A program made the translations under genes and the position numbers. Below the pieces are notes generated by a model that did not search any database, had not been told where the DNA came from, and saw only the letters and a list, made by a program, of their open reading frames with translations. This document shows, piece by piece, positions 56,045 to 64,000 of a stretch of 64,000 bases of DNA. The number at the start of each line of letters is the position of its first letter. The first letter of the stretch is position 1. Origin of the DNA: Pseudomonas baltica (lineage in GTDB: Bacteria; Pseudomonadota; Gammaproteobacteria; Pseudomonadales; Pseudomonadaceae); contig NZ_JACMYH010000001.1 in NCBI RefSeq assembly GCF_014235765.1, positions 1,116,001 to 1,180,000 on the forward strand. The letters are read 5' to 3'.

Positions 56045-56347
56045 ATGGGTCTCAAACGACTTCTTCCCCTGAGTGCCTGCCTGGCCCTGGTGCTTCCATT
56101 CGCGGCCCAGGCTGCCGCGCTGTCCGCCGATGCCAAGGCCGAATATACCGCGCAGTGCCAGGCCGCAGCCGTGCAGCAAGGCGTGGACGCCGCCAAGGCG
56201 CAGGCGCACTGCAGCTGTGGCGCGAAAGTGATCGAGGAGAAATTCAGCAAGGCCGAGATCGACCAGCTCACCAACAAGCAGGTCGAACCGCCAATGGCGC
56301 TGCGCCAGAAGCTGATGAAGGAAGTGCTGGTTTGCAATAACCAGTAG
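56045..56347 (+). CDS. small exported protein of unknown function
   Basis: 100 residues. A signal peptide (LSACLALVLPFAAQAAAL) is followed by a helical domain with four cysteines (QCQAAA, CSCGAKVIEEKF, VLVCNNQ). A conserved small periplasmic protein of this type occurs in pseudomonads, but I do not know its function. AGGAGC precedes ATG 56045. Confidence 0.8.
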   Translation: MGLKRLLPLSACLALVLPFAAQAAALSADAKAEYTAQCQAAAVQQGVDAAKAQAHCSCGAKVIEEKFSKAEIDQLTNKQVEPPMALRQKLMKEVLVCNNQ

Positions 56348-56650
56348 CGCTTTCAGCAGCACCGCAGGACGGCCCCGAGAGACGCCAACGGCGCTACTGG
56401 GGGTCGACGGCTGCGGTCAATCGAATCAAGTGCGACTTGATGCGGTTTTTTTTTAAAACATTTTTCAGCTGCAAACCTCAATGAAATAAGGGGCTTAGCA
56501 GTTTTGGACAGGCCAATTTGCGACAACTTTGGTTCTTGCGCCAATCAAAGGGGGTTCACAGTCCAGGTTTTGGACTATGATAGGCCCCGTGTGCCCAGTT
56601 GGCCTGAGCAGCACAGCACTACTGAATATTATGTTTCTTGGAGATTCACC
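56348..56650. other. long leader region of capB
   Basis: 303 nt between the small exported protein and capB. It probably includes a promoter and a long cold-shock leader RNA. GTTTTGGAC occurs twice (near 56500 and 56569), and the second is part of a GTCCA-N5-TGGAC dyad; TATGAT just after could be a -10 element. Confidence 0.5.
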
Positions 56651-56863
56651 ATGTCTAATCGCCAGACCGGCACCGTAAAATGGTTCAACGATGAGAAAGG
56701 CTTCGGCTTCATCACTCCTTCAGGTGGCGGTGACGACCTGTTCGTACACTTCAAAGCTATCGAATCCGACGGTTTCAAAAGCCTGAAAGAAGGCCAGACC
56801 GTTTCGTTCGTGGCTGAGAAAGGCCAAAAGGGCATGCAAGCTGCTCAAGTTCGCCCAGAGTAA
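56651..56863 (+). CDS. capB: cold-shock domain protein
   Basis: 70 residues, identical in layout to CapB of pseudomonads: [20 protein letters not shown] (RNP1) and [18 protein letters not shown] (RNP2). Binds single-stranded RNA and DNA and melts RNA structure in the cold. GGAG lies 7 nt before ATG 56651; a terminator follows. Confidence 0.95.
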   Translation: MSNRQTGTVKWFNDEKGFGFITPSGGGDDLFVHFKAIESDGFKSLKEGQTVSFVAEKGQKGMQAAQVRPE

Positions 56864-56880
56864 TCTCGGCAACTGAAAAA

Positions 56881-56907
56881 AACCCGTCCATGTGACGGGT
56901 TTTTTTT
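56881..56907 (+). terminator. Rho-independent terminator after capB
   Basis: AACCCGTC-CATGT-GACGGGTT followed by a long T-run, 18 nt after the capB stop. Confidence 0.93.
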
Positions 56908-56939
56908 CGCCTGCGATTCGTGTCGAGTGCGACGATTAC

Positions 56940-57257
56940 TCAGCCACAGTTGACACGGGTGATCTGGCCGCTGTCATCGGCGTTGAGGTTGAGACGGTCG
57001 GAACGGTATTCCAGGGTCACCATGTCGTGCGGGCGCAGGACGCGGGCGACCTGTGCGCCTGCCTTGACCCTCGCCTGCTCGAGCAGGTCTGCGGAAACCG
57101 GCTTGCCAACGGTGTAGCGTGCGCCGTCGGCGTTGCAGCGCCCATCGAATGCAGGGGCGGCAGCGGCAGACTGTCCGGTCGAGGTTCCGGATGTAGAACA
57201 GCCAGTTACAGCCAGGGCTGCCATCAGGATCAACAAGGTCTTGCGCGGGAAAGGCAT
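56940..57257 (-). CDS. I78 family peptidase-inhibitor-like lipoprotein
   Basis: 105 residues from ATG 57257 (GAGGAGG 4 nt upstream). Signal peptide with lipobox VTGCS, then a domain with DGRCNADGARYTVGKPVSAD and closing DMVTLEYRSDRLNLNADDSG, the I78 inhibitor pattern. Probably anchored in the outer or inner membrane and facing the periplasm; the target protease is not known. Confidence 0.85.
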   Translation of the reverse strand: MPFPRKTLLILMAALAVTGCSTSGTSTGQSAAAAPAFDGRCNADGARYTVGKPVSADLLEQARVKAGAQVARVLRPHDMVTLEYRSDRLNLNADDSGQITRVNCG

Positions 57258-57401
57258 GCAGCCTCCTCTTTTCAGTGGGTTTTTCTGGTAGGTAAGGTTG
57301 TGCGACCGCCTCTGGCCGATTTGGTTGCACATTGGCCTAGTCTGCCCGAGCGCATCGTTACGCGGTGTCAGAGAAATCGTCACTGGATGTGTGTCTGCGG
57401 A

Positions 57402-57719
57402 TCAGTACAAGTCAATGTAGTCGGATAGGGGCATGGGCCAGTGTGTCTGCAGGGCCGTGTGGATCTGCTTCACCCAGGTGGCGTCGGATGCCGCAGCAGC
57501 GCCAACGTAACCGGATCCGGCGGCCCAGGTTTCCAGACGGAAGCACAGGCCCTGGATATCCGTGCCGCCGACCGCCTCGGTGGAGAGGAAGGCGATGCCG
57601 TCGCGGGTCACGCGCAGCTGGGTATGGATGGCCGGATTGCCCGAGGCGATCAGCGCACGGACCGCATCCAGGGTGAGTGAATCGTTTTGCTTGAGATCGA
57701 TGTGCACATGAGCCTCCAT
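57402..57719 (-). CDS. conserved hypothetical protein
   Basis: 105 residues from ATG 57719 (MEAHVHIDLKQNDSLTLDAV). No signal peptide or known motif; the segment IHTQLRVTRDGIAFLSTEAV suggests a small mixed alpha/beta domain. No clear ribosome site. A longer in-frame reading to 57758 exists. Function unknown. Confidence 0.65.
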   Translation of the reverse strand: MEAHVHIDLKQNDSLTLDAVRALIASGNPAIHTQLRVTRDGIAFLSTEAVGGTDIQGLCFRLETWAAGSGYVGAAAASDATWVKQIHTALQTHWPMPLSDYIDLY

Positions 57720-57851
57720 GGCGAAGATTTGACCAAAGTTTGACACGCGCCCTGCCATCTGCCCAAGGGCCGGTGTAAAGCGCTGGCGAAAATGCTTTAC
57801 TTGGCCACGTGGAGCGAACGTCGTTCGCTCGTGACCGTTGGCGAGAGCAAC

Positions 57852-58091
57852 ATGGCAAACGTATCAATCAAGGCGGACATCAAGGTCCAGTGGCCTCAGG
57901 GCCAGAGCTCCTTCAGCCCCGGTACGCCCGAGGAGCTGGCGATCATCGGCGTCGACGTGCTGGTCAAGGCATTGGGCACCGATGCGGCGCGCAGCTTCGT
58001 CATGCAGGTGTTCGAGCGTTACGCCCACGAACACGTGGCAGCGACGGGCAATACCGTGGCACATCCCTTGAAGAACATGCCCACGCCATAG
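57852..58091 (+). CDS. conserved hypothetical protein
   Basis: 79 residues from ATG 57852 (MANVSIKADIKVQWPQGQSS). No recognised domain; a C-terminal amphipathic helix (FVMQVFERYAHEHVAATGNT). GAGAGC upstream is a poor ribosome site. It converges on the nucleoside hydrolase gene. Function unknown. Confidence 0.6.
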   Translation: MANVSIKADIKVQWPQGQSSFSPGTPEELAIIGVDVLVKALGTDAARSFVMQVFERYAHEHVAATGNTVAHPLKNMPTP

Positions 58092-58118
58092 CCCATGATG
58101 CACCGGCGCTTCGGCCGG

Positions 58119-59138
58119 TCAGGGCAGACGCTGCAGACGTTGGGTCAGCAGATCGAAAAAGCCCTGTGCATTCCCCTCGTTCACCCAGAACACGTTGGCC
58201 GGCTGCTCGAGCGTACCGTACCAGTCGGCCACGGTCTGGCCGAAGCTCGGGCCTTCCCGGCTGTCGATGGTCAGGTTGACCTTGCGCCCGCTGAACAGCT
58301 CTGGCGCCAGCAGATAGGCAATCACGCTGGCATCGTGAACCGGGCCGCCGGGCAGTCCGTAGTGCTCCATGTCGGCCTTGACGTACGCCTGCAGGATATC
58401 CACCACCCGCGGCCCGGCCTTGTTCTGCAAGGCAGCCAACTGCTGCAGGCGCGCCGGGCTGGTCAGAACCTTGTGAGTGACATCCAGTGGCACGTAGGTG
58501 AGCTTGACGCCGCTGGCCAGTACCACCTGGGCGGCGTGAGGGTCTGCGAACAGGTTGAACTCGGCCACCGGGGTGATATTGCCGCCATTGAAGTGCGCGC
58601 CCCCCATGACGATCACTTCCTTGATGCCCTGGGTGATGCCGGGCGCCTGGATCAGTGCCAGCGCCAGGTTGGTCTGTGGCCCCAACATTGCCAGGGTGAT
58701 GCTGTGGGGTTCGGCATTGCTCAGGGTGTCGATCAAATACTGCACCGCGTTGCCCTGGGCCAGCCCTTTGCTCGGCTCATGCACGGCGATACCAGGCACG
58801 CCCTCCTCGCCATGCACGTTGGCGGCATAGATCGGTTCGCGGACCAGCGGCTTGGGGGCACCGGCATAGACCGGCACATCTTCGCGACCCGCCCACTCAC
58901 GGGCCAGGCGTGCGTTTCGCGAGGTCTTGTCGAGGCGCACGTTGCCGGCCACGGTCGTGAGGGCGCGGACGTTGATCTCCTCGGGCGAAGCCAGGGCCAG
59001 CAGCAAGGCGACGACATCGTCGGCGCCGGGGTCGGTGTCGATGATCAGATCGATCTTGTCGGCCGCCGTGGCGGCAGCGCTGGTCAGCAGGGCCATCAAT
59101 GAAAATCCTCGAAGCAGGGTCAGCAGGGAACGTTGCAT
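58119..59138 (-). CDS. exported nucleoside hydrolase
   Basis: 339 residues. A signal peptide (LTLLRGFSLMALLTSAAATA) precedes the nucleoside hydrolase motif IIDTDPGADDVVALLLALAS; VIVMGGAHFNGGNITPVAEF and later FNLFADPHAAQVVL carry substrate and calcium ligands. AAGGAG lies 6 nt before ATG 59138. Exported to the periplasm, it would cleave nucleosides to base and ribose, feeding the rbs transporter of the same operon. Confidence 0.9.
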   Translation of the reverse strand: MQRSLLTLLRGFSLMALLTSAAATAADKIDLIIDTDPGADDVVALLLALASPEEINVRALTTVAGNVRLDKTSRNARLAREWAGREDVPVYAGAPKPLVREPIYAANVHGEEGVPGIAVHEPSKGLAQGNAVQYLIDTLSNAEPHSITLAMLGPQTNLALALIQAPGITQGIKEVIVMGGAHFNGGNITPVAEFNLFADPHAAQVVLASGVKLTYVPLDVTHKVLTSPARLQQLAALQNKAGPRVVDILQAYVKADMEHYGLPGGPVHDASVIAYLLAPELFSGRKVNLTIDSREGPSFGQTVADWYGTLEQPANVFWVNEGNAQGFFDLLTQRLQRLP

Positions 59139-59166
59139 GTTGCACTCCTTGTGCTCAGTGGTAAGT

Positions 59167-59571
59167 CTAGAAAGTGACGCCCGCCAACAGGGCGATATTG
59201 CTGTAGGGCTGGCATTCGCCAGTGCGCACGATGGCGCGAGCGTTCCGCGACAGCTCCTTGAACCGCGCATGGCTGACCGACTGGCGCACACCGAGGGCGC
59301 CCTGCTCGTGCAATTGCTGGATTCGCGCCAACGCCGGCGGCAGCACCTGCAGCATCTCCTCGGCGATCACGTGGCTTTCCACCTGCATTTCGCTGAGCAG
59401 CACGTCCAGCGTGCTGATGAAGCTGGGAATGCCTGGCGTCAAGGCCAGATCGATCAAGGGCACGCCCGGTGGTACCGGCAAACCGGCATCGCCGATCACG
59501 ACGATATCGCCATGGCCCAGGGACGCAACCAGTTGCGAAAGCGATATGTTCAACAAGGCGGTCTTTTTCAC
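59167..59571 (-). CDS. rbsD: D-ribose pyranase
   Basis: 134 residues. [20 protein letters not shown] and [20 protein letters not shown] are the RbsD hallmarks, with His at GHGD. Interconverts beta-pyranose and beta-furanose forms of ribose. ATG overlaps the rbsK stop (ATGA). Confidence 0.95.
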   Translation of the reverse strand: MKKTALLNISLSQLVASLGHGDIVVIGDAGLPVPPGVPLIDLALTPGIPSFISTLDVLLSEMQVESHVIAEEMLQVLPPALARIQQLHEQGALGVRQSVSHARFKELSRNARAIVRTGECQPYSNIALLAGVTF

Positions 59572-60488
59572 GATGCAACCTGCTCTACTTGCGCCAGGGT
59601 CGGGATGGAAGGCTGGGCGCCGGCGCGGGTGACTGACAGTGCAGCGGCGGCCTGGCCGAACGCAATGGCCTGTGACTCGTCCAGGCCTCTGGCCAGCGCC
59701 GCGGCAAAGCCACCGACGAACGTATCGCCAGCCGCCGTGGTATCCACCGCCTGCACCTTGCGTCCAGGATAATGCCGGGGCTGCGCGCCGTCGGCAAACA
59801 GCAGGCCCTGCTCACCCAGGGTGATGAGCACCTTGCCGGCGCCGGCCTGGCGCAGAACACTGGCCGCCTGCTCGGCCTCGGCCACCGAGCTGACGCTCAG
59901 GCCGGTGAGCGCCTGAGTTTCGGTTTCGTTGGGGATCAAATAATCGACCCAGCCCAGCCATTGCTGCGGTAACGGCCCGCTGACCGGCGCCGGATTGAGA
60001 ATGACCGTCTTGCCAGCCTGGTGAGCGCGCTGCAAGGCGAAAGCCACCACCGCATGAGGAATTTCCAGCTGGCACACCACCACATCGGCGGCCAGCAGCA
60101 GGCGGTCGAAACGCTCGATGTCGGCGCATTCGAGCTGGCCATTGCCGCCCGCCACGATGACGATCGCATTCTGGCTGTTGGCATCGACCACGATCATCGC
60201 GATCCCGGTCGCTACCGCTTCAGCCACCCGTACGCCCTGGCAGTCGATGCCTTCATCGGCCAACGCCTGGCGCAGCGCCTGGCCATAGGCGTCGGCGCCG
60301 ACGCAGCCGATCATCGCCACTTGCCCGCCCAGCCGCGCGGCAGCGACCGCCTGGTTGGCGCCCTTGCCGCCCGGCACGGTCGCGAAGGACTGGCCCAGCA
60401 GGGTTTCTCCCGCCTGCGGCAAACGCTCGGCCTGTGCCACCAGGTCCATGTTCAGACTGCCTATTACCAATACGTTTGCTTGCATCAT
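59568..60488 (-). CDS. rbsK: ribokinase
   Basis: 306 residues, PfkB family. [20 protein letters not shown] and the second signature [20 protein letters not shown], with catalytic Asp in AAGD, are present; [16 protein letters not shown] is the substrate loop. Phosphorylates ribose at C5. Starts 9 nt after the rbsR stop; ATG 60485 is an alternative. Confidence 0.95.
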   Translation of the reverse strand: MMQANVLVIGSLNMDLVAQAERLPQAGETLLGQSFATVPGGKGANQAVAAARLGGQVAMIGCVGADAYGQALRQALADEGIDCQGVRVAEAVATGIAMIVVDANSQNAIVIVAGGNGQLECADIERFDRLLLAADVVVCQLEIPHAVVAFALQRAHQAGKTVILNPAPVSGPLPQQWLGWVDYLIPNETETQALTGLSVSSVAEAEQAASVLRQAGAGKVLITLGEQGLLFADGAQPRHYPGRKVQAVDTTAAGDTFVGGFAAALARGLDESQAIAFGQAAAALSVTRAGAQPSIPTLAQVEQVAS

Positions 60489-60497
60489 CTACCACTC

Positions 60498-61520
60498 TCA
60501 GCGCAATTCATGGGAAAGACCGGCGTATCGCGCCGTGGACTCGCGCACCACGATCTGTGGCGCGATGATGTGTTGCGTGGCGGCTGTGCCGGCCGCTCCG
60601 GCGATGCGCGCCAGAAGCCGCTCGGCAGCCACTTCACCCAACTCGCCGATGCGCTGGCCGACGGTGGTCAGGGCCGGGTACACATAGCGGCTGAGCTGGA
60701 TATCGTCGAAACCGATGACCGACAGCTGTTCGGGCACGCGGACGCCACGCTCGGCGGCCGCGCGCAGCACGCCCAGGCCGATCATGTCGTTGGCCGCAAA
60801 GATCGCCGTGGGCACCGGCCCCGCGAGCAGCTCGACCGCTGCACGGTAGCCACCCGGACTGGTGAAATCGCTGTGCAGGACATGCTCGGGCGCGGGCTGC
60901 ACGGCGTACTCGGCGAGCGCACGACGATAGCCGTCCAGGCGCAGCTGCGCCACGTGGGTATGTTGCGGGCCACTGATGCAGGCGATGGCGCGATGGCCCA
61001 GTTCGAGCAGATGCCGGGTGGCCAGGTAGCCACCCTGTTCGTGATCGATGCACACCAGGTCGGCTGCCACCTGCTGCAGGCCGCGGTCGACGATAACCAT
61101 GGGCGTGCGCACCGCCGCGAGCATGTCGGTCAGCGCGGCATCGCCACCCACCGAGGCGAATACGATACCGTCGACGCGCTTCTCCAGCAGCACGCGCAGG
61201 TAGTTGCGCTGCTTCTGCGGGTCGTCGTCGCAGTTGCAGAGGATCACGCAGTAGCCGTTGCGCTCGCAGCAGTCTTCGATACCACGCGCCAGCTCGGCGA
61301 AATACGGGTTGACGCTGTTGGGCACCAACAAGCCGATGGTCGCTGTGCTGCGCGCTTTCAAGGAGCGCGCCACCGCACTGGGAACGTAGTTGAGCTCGGC
61401 GATCGCCGACTCGACCTTGCGCCGCACGTGCGCGCTGACCGGCCGGCTGTTGTTCACGACGTGCGAGACGGTGGTGTAGGAGATACCGGCTCGCGCCGCC
61501 ACGTCCTTGATGGTCGCCAT
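60498..61520 (-). CDS. rbsR: ribose operon repressor, LacI family
   Basis: 340 residues. MATIKDVAARAGISYTTVSH is the LacI helix-turn-helix, and a periplasmic-binding-like effector domain follows (STATIGLLVPNSVNPYFAEL). Being inside the operon, it is expected to repress rbs genes until ribose binds. It is 1 nt after rbsC. Confidence 0.92.
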   Translation of the reverse strand: MATIKDVAARAGISYTTVSHVVNNSRPVSAHVRRKVESAIAELNYVPSAVARSLKARSTATIGLLVPNSVNPYFAELARGIEDCCERNGYCVILCNCDDDPQKQRNYLRVLLEKRVDGIVFASVGGDAALTDMLAAVRTPMVIVDRGLQQVAADLVCIDHEQGGYLATRHLLELGHRAIACISGPQHTHVAQLRLDGYRRALAEYAVQPAPEHVLHSDFTSPGGYRAAVELLAGPVPTAIFAANDMIGLGVLRAAAERGVRVPEQLSVIGFDDIQLSRYVYPALTTVGQRIGELGEVAAERLLARIAGAAGTAATQHIIAPQIVVRESTARYAGLSHELR

Positions 61521-61521
61521 G

Positions 61522-62514
61522 CTAGCCCCGCTTGCGTGCGCGTTGGCTGCGGTAGGTGTCGAGCACCACGGCGATGACGATCACCGCGCCGGTGATGATA
61601 CGCTTGGTCGGCTCGGTTGCGCCGATCTGCGCCAGGCCGGCCGCCAGCACGGAAATGATCAGCACGCCAAAGAAGGTGCTGATGACCGAGCCGCGCCCGC
61701 CCATCAGGCTGGTGCCGCCGATCACCACGGCGGCGATCACCTGCAGTTCCAGGCCAGCACCGGCATTCGGGTCGGCCGCCTCCAGCCGGGATATCTGGAA
61801 CAGCGCGGCCACGCCCGCCAGCAGGCCCATGAGGGAGAACACCAGCACCTTGTAGGGCTTGGGGTTGATGCCGGCCAGGCGCACGGCTTCTTCGTTGGTA
61901 CCGATGCCGATCAGGTAGCGGCCAAACACGGTGCGAGTCAGGGTCAGGTGGGCAATGGCGATGACGCCGAGGGCGATCAGGAACGAGGGCGCGATGCCGA
62001 ACGCTACCGGGTCGGACAGCCAGGCGAAGGCATCGCCGATATAAGCGGTGCGCGAATCGGTCATCTGGTAGGCAACCCCGCGGGCCATTTCCAGCACACC
62101 CAGGGAGACGATGAACGAAGGAATCCGCCAGGCCACGGTGATCGAGCCGGTGATGGTGCCGGCGAGCGCTGCGCAACCCATGCCGAGCAGGGCTGCGGGC
62201 AATACGCTCCAGCCCCAGCCGAGGATCGCGACACTGACCGCCGAGGCCGCCAGCGCCAGCACCGAACCCACCGACAGGTCGATGCCGCCGATGATCAGCA
62301 CAAAGGTCATGCCGACGGCCAGCACCATGAGGTCGGGGATCTGGTTGGCGATGGTGCTGAACGTGCTGTACGAAAGGAAATGGCTGCTGAGCAGGGAGAA
62401 CAGGACGATCATGGCCAGCAATGCGCCAGCCAGACCCAGATAGGTGCCGAGGCCCAGGTAAGTGCCGCCGGTTTTTGCGCCGGGAGTATCTTTGGGCAGT
62501 GTCGAAGTTTTCAT
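61522..62514 (-). CDS. rbsC: ribose ABC transporter permease
   Basis: 330 residues, about ten membrane helices. The family signature GGIDLSVGSVLALAASAVSV and GGTSLMGGRGSVISTFFGVL (EAA-like loop) are present. ATG overlaps rbsA stop (ATGA). Confidence 0.94.
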   Translation of the reverse strand: MKTSTLPKDTPGAKTGGTYLGLGTYLGLAGALLAMIVLFSLLSSHFLSYSTFSTIANQIPDLMVLAVGMTFVLIIGGIDLSVGSVLALAASAVSVAILGWGWSVLPAALLGMGCAALAGTITGSITVAWRIPSFIVSLGVLEMARGVAYQMTDSRTAYIGDAFAWLSDPVAFGIAPSFLIALGVIAIAHLTLTRTVFGRYLIGIGTNEEAVRLAGINPKPYKVLVFSLMGLLAGVAALFQISRLEAADPNAGAGLELQVIAAVVIGGTSLMGGRGSVISTFFGVLIISVLAAGLAQIGATEPTKRIITGAVIVIAVVLDTYRSQRARKRG

Positions 62515-64000
62515 GCAGGGGTCCTTGCTGCAGGCTCGGCCAGCAGCGCATCGCGTTTTTGATAACCGGCGAACGCGGCTGCCAGCAGTTCATCCTGGCT
62601 CCAGTGTTCGCGCTCGAAGGTGTCGATCAGTCGGCCGGCCGAGAGCACCGCGATACGATCGCAGATCAGCATCAGCTCGCGCAGGTCGCTGGACACCACC
62701 ACCAGCGCCTTGCCCTGGCGGGTGAGCTCGCCCAGCAGGGCATAGATGTCGAATTTGGCGCCCACGTCGATGCCACGGGTGGGCTCGTCGAACAGCAGCA
62801 CGTTGCAGTCACGCTCCAGCCAGCGGCCGATCACCACCTTCTGCTGATTGCCGCCGGAAAGCTCGGCCACCGTCTGCGCCGGGCTGGAACTGCGAATGCG
62901 CATGGCCTCGATCTGGCGCTGGGCCAAGGCTCGCTCGGCCTTGTTGTCGACGATGCCGGCCGCGGAAATGGCCGGCATGTTGCCCAGGGCGATATTGGCG
63001 CTGATCGACTGCGACAGCAGCAGGCCCTCGCCCTTGCGGTCTTCGGTGATCAGGGCGATACCATGAGCAACGGCGTCGGCCGGGCTGCGAATGCTCACCG
63101 GTTTGGGTGGTTGACCGATCGCAACGGTACCGGCATCGCTGGTATCGGCGCCGAAGATCAGCCGCAGCAGCTCGGTACGCCCAGCCCCGATCAATCCGGA
63201 AATACCGAAAATTTCACCCTGGCGCACCTCGAAGGACACGTCCTTGACCTTGTCGCCACGGGTCATGCCCTGCACCTTGAACATCGGCGCGCCGATGCGT
63301 CGCTCGCCCAGGTCGATACGCTCGCCCAGTTCGCGCCCGACCATGAGGTTCACCAGCTGTTCGCTGTCGTAGCGCGCCATCGGTTCGACGCACACCAGGC
63401 GTCCGTCGCGCAGCACGGCGATGCGTTGTGCGACCTGCGCCAGTTCTTCCAGCCGGTGGGAAATGTAGATGATCGACACCCCGCGTTCGCGCAGCCGCAG
63501 GATCTGCGCGAACAGCATGTCGACCTCGCGTGCGGTGAGCATGGCGGTAGGTTCGTCGAGCACCAGCACCTGACAGTCGCCGATCAGGTTGCGGGCGATT
63601 TCGACCATCTGCTGATGGCCGATGCCAAGGTCGCTGACCAGGGTATCCGGGTCGATGGCATCCAGGCCCACCTGCGCCATGGCCTGGCGGGCCTGTTCGC
63701 GCAGGCGGCGACGGTCGATCCAGCCAGCACGGCTGGGCAGATCATGGAGGAACAGGTTTTCCGCGACGGTCAGGGTAGGCAACAGGTTGAGTTCCTGCAT
63801 GACCATGCGCACCCCGCCGCGCTCGGCTGCGGTGCGACTGCCCGGCAGCCATGGCTGGCCCTGGAACTGCATCTGGCCGGTGGTGGGTGCTTCCAGGCCA
63901 CCGATTATCTTCGACAGCGTGCTTTTGCCCGCGCCGTTCTCGCCGGTCAAGGCCAGCACTTCGCCGCGGTGCAACTCAAGGTCGATGTCCCACAGCACCG
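62511..64000 (-). CDS. rbsA: ribose ABC transporter ATPase (5' end outside window)
   Basis: At least 496 codons are visible and the frame runs past 64000. Two ATPase domains: first with Walker A GENGAGKST and signature IGHQQMVEIARNL; second with degenerate Walker A GLIGAGRTE and LSGGNQQKVVIGRWL. The ATG at 63998 is internal: about 20 residues normally precede this point. The binding protein gene rbsB would be expected just beyond the window. Confidence 0.95.
   Translation of the reverse strand, partial: VLWDIDLELHRGEVLALTGENGAGKSTLSKIIGGLEAPTTGQMQFQGQPWLPGSRTAAERGGVRMVMQELNLLPTLTVAENLFLHDLPSRAGWIDRRRLREQARQAMAQVGLDAIDPDTLVSDLGIGHQQMVEIARNLIGDCQVLVLDEPTAMLTAREVDMLFAQILRLRERGVSIIYISHRLEELAQVAQRIAVLRDGRLVCVEPMARYDSEQLVNLMVGRELGERIDLGERRIGAPMFKVQGMTRGDKVKDVSFEVRQGEIFGISGLIGAGRTELLRLIFGADTSDAGTVAIGQPPKPVSIRSPADAVAHGIALITEDRKGEGLLLSQSISANIALGNMPAISAAGIVDNKAERALAQRQIEAMRIRSSSPAQTVAELSGGNQQKVVIGRWLERDCNVLLFDEPTRGIDVGAKFDIYALLGELTRQGKALVVVSSDLRELMLICDRIAVLSAGRLIDTFEREHWSQDELLAAAFAGYQKRDALLAEPAARTPA

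Noticed and set aside
58102..58119. Terminator ACCGGC-GCTTCG-GCCGGT between two convergent genes
   Set aside because: The stem is only 6 bp and no T-run follows; kept out of the feature list.
60021..61577. Plus-strand open frame of about 518 codons
   Set aside because: Antisense to rbsK and rbsR, no domain content.

Overview
The window looks like a chromosome segment of a fluorescent pseudomonad, most likely of the Pseudomonas putida group. This rests on the high GC content, the thrS-infC-rpmI-rplT-pheS-pheT-ihfA-merR-tRNA-Pro(GGG) block, a capB-type cold-shock protein, the FtrA/rhodanese pair and the many transporters and one-component regulators. The species is inferred from gene order and protein resemblance recalled from memory, not from a database search. 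No complete insertion sequence, prophage, CRISPR array or rRNA was seen.

Layout. 1-11000: a CaiB/BaiF CoA-transferase cut by the window edge, an MsbA-like ABC exporter, an azlCD amino-acid export pair, a c-di-GMP phosphodiesterase with a decayed GGDEF domain, a chemoreceptor, an MFS remnant, an intact MFS carrier and an ArsB-like permease. 11000-20000: a siderophore-type TonB receptor flanked by a 15-bp inverted repeat, a second chemoreceptor, a GGDEF/EAL protein, an aldo/keto reductase, and an overlapping fatty-acid desaturase/PhnD-like pair. 20000-25000: a candidate Zur (zinc) locus with a TonB receptor, a DUF4198 periplasmic protein and DUF1826, carrying two Zur-box-like sites; then an epoxide-hydrolase-like enzyme. 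24700-28700: LysR, CitMHS tricarboxylate carrier and MmgE/PrpD protein. 28800-32600: a persulfide/sulfide detoxification locus (TauE/SafE exporter, phosphatase-sulfide:quinone reductase-like fusion, BigR-like ArsR regulator, metallo-beta-lactamase-fold persulfide dioxygenase-like protein) with a dyad between the divergent arms.

32700-48200 is an accessory, redox-rich stretch: higBA toxin-antitoxin with a hexanucleotide repeat inside the toxin gene, XdhC, a GNAT remnant, rhodanese/FtrA, an AraC regulator, an aldo/keto reductase, an Old Yellow Enzyme, small secreted or ABM-like proteins, a PaoABC-type molybdenum hydroxylase operon, a quinone oxidoreductase and a YgiN-like monooxygenase. Many of these act on aldehydes, quinones or other electrophiles; XdhC probably matures the molybdenum enzyme.

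48200-55700 is the core translation operon on the minus strand. After small secreted or cytoplasmic proteins and capB, 58100-64000 holds a ribose/nucleoside operon on the minus strand: rbsA (cut by the window edge), rbsC, rbsR, rbsK, rbsD and a secreted nucleoside hydrolase, which together suggest periplasmic nucleoside cleavage followed by ribose uptake and phosphorylation.
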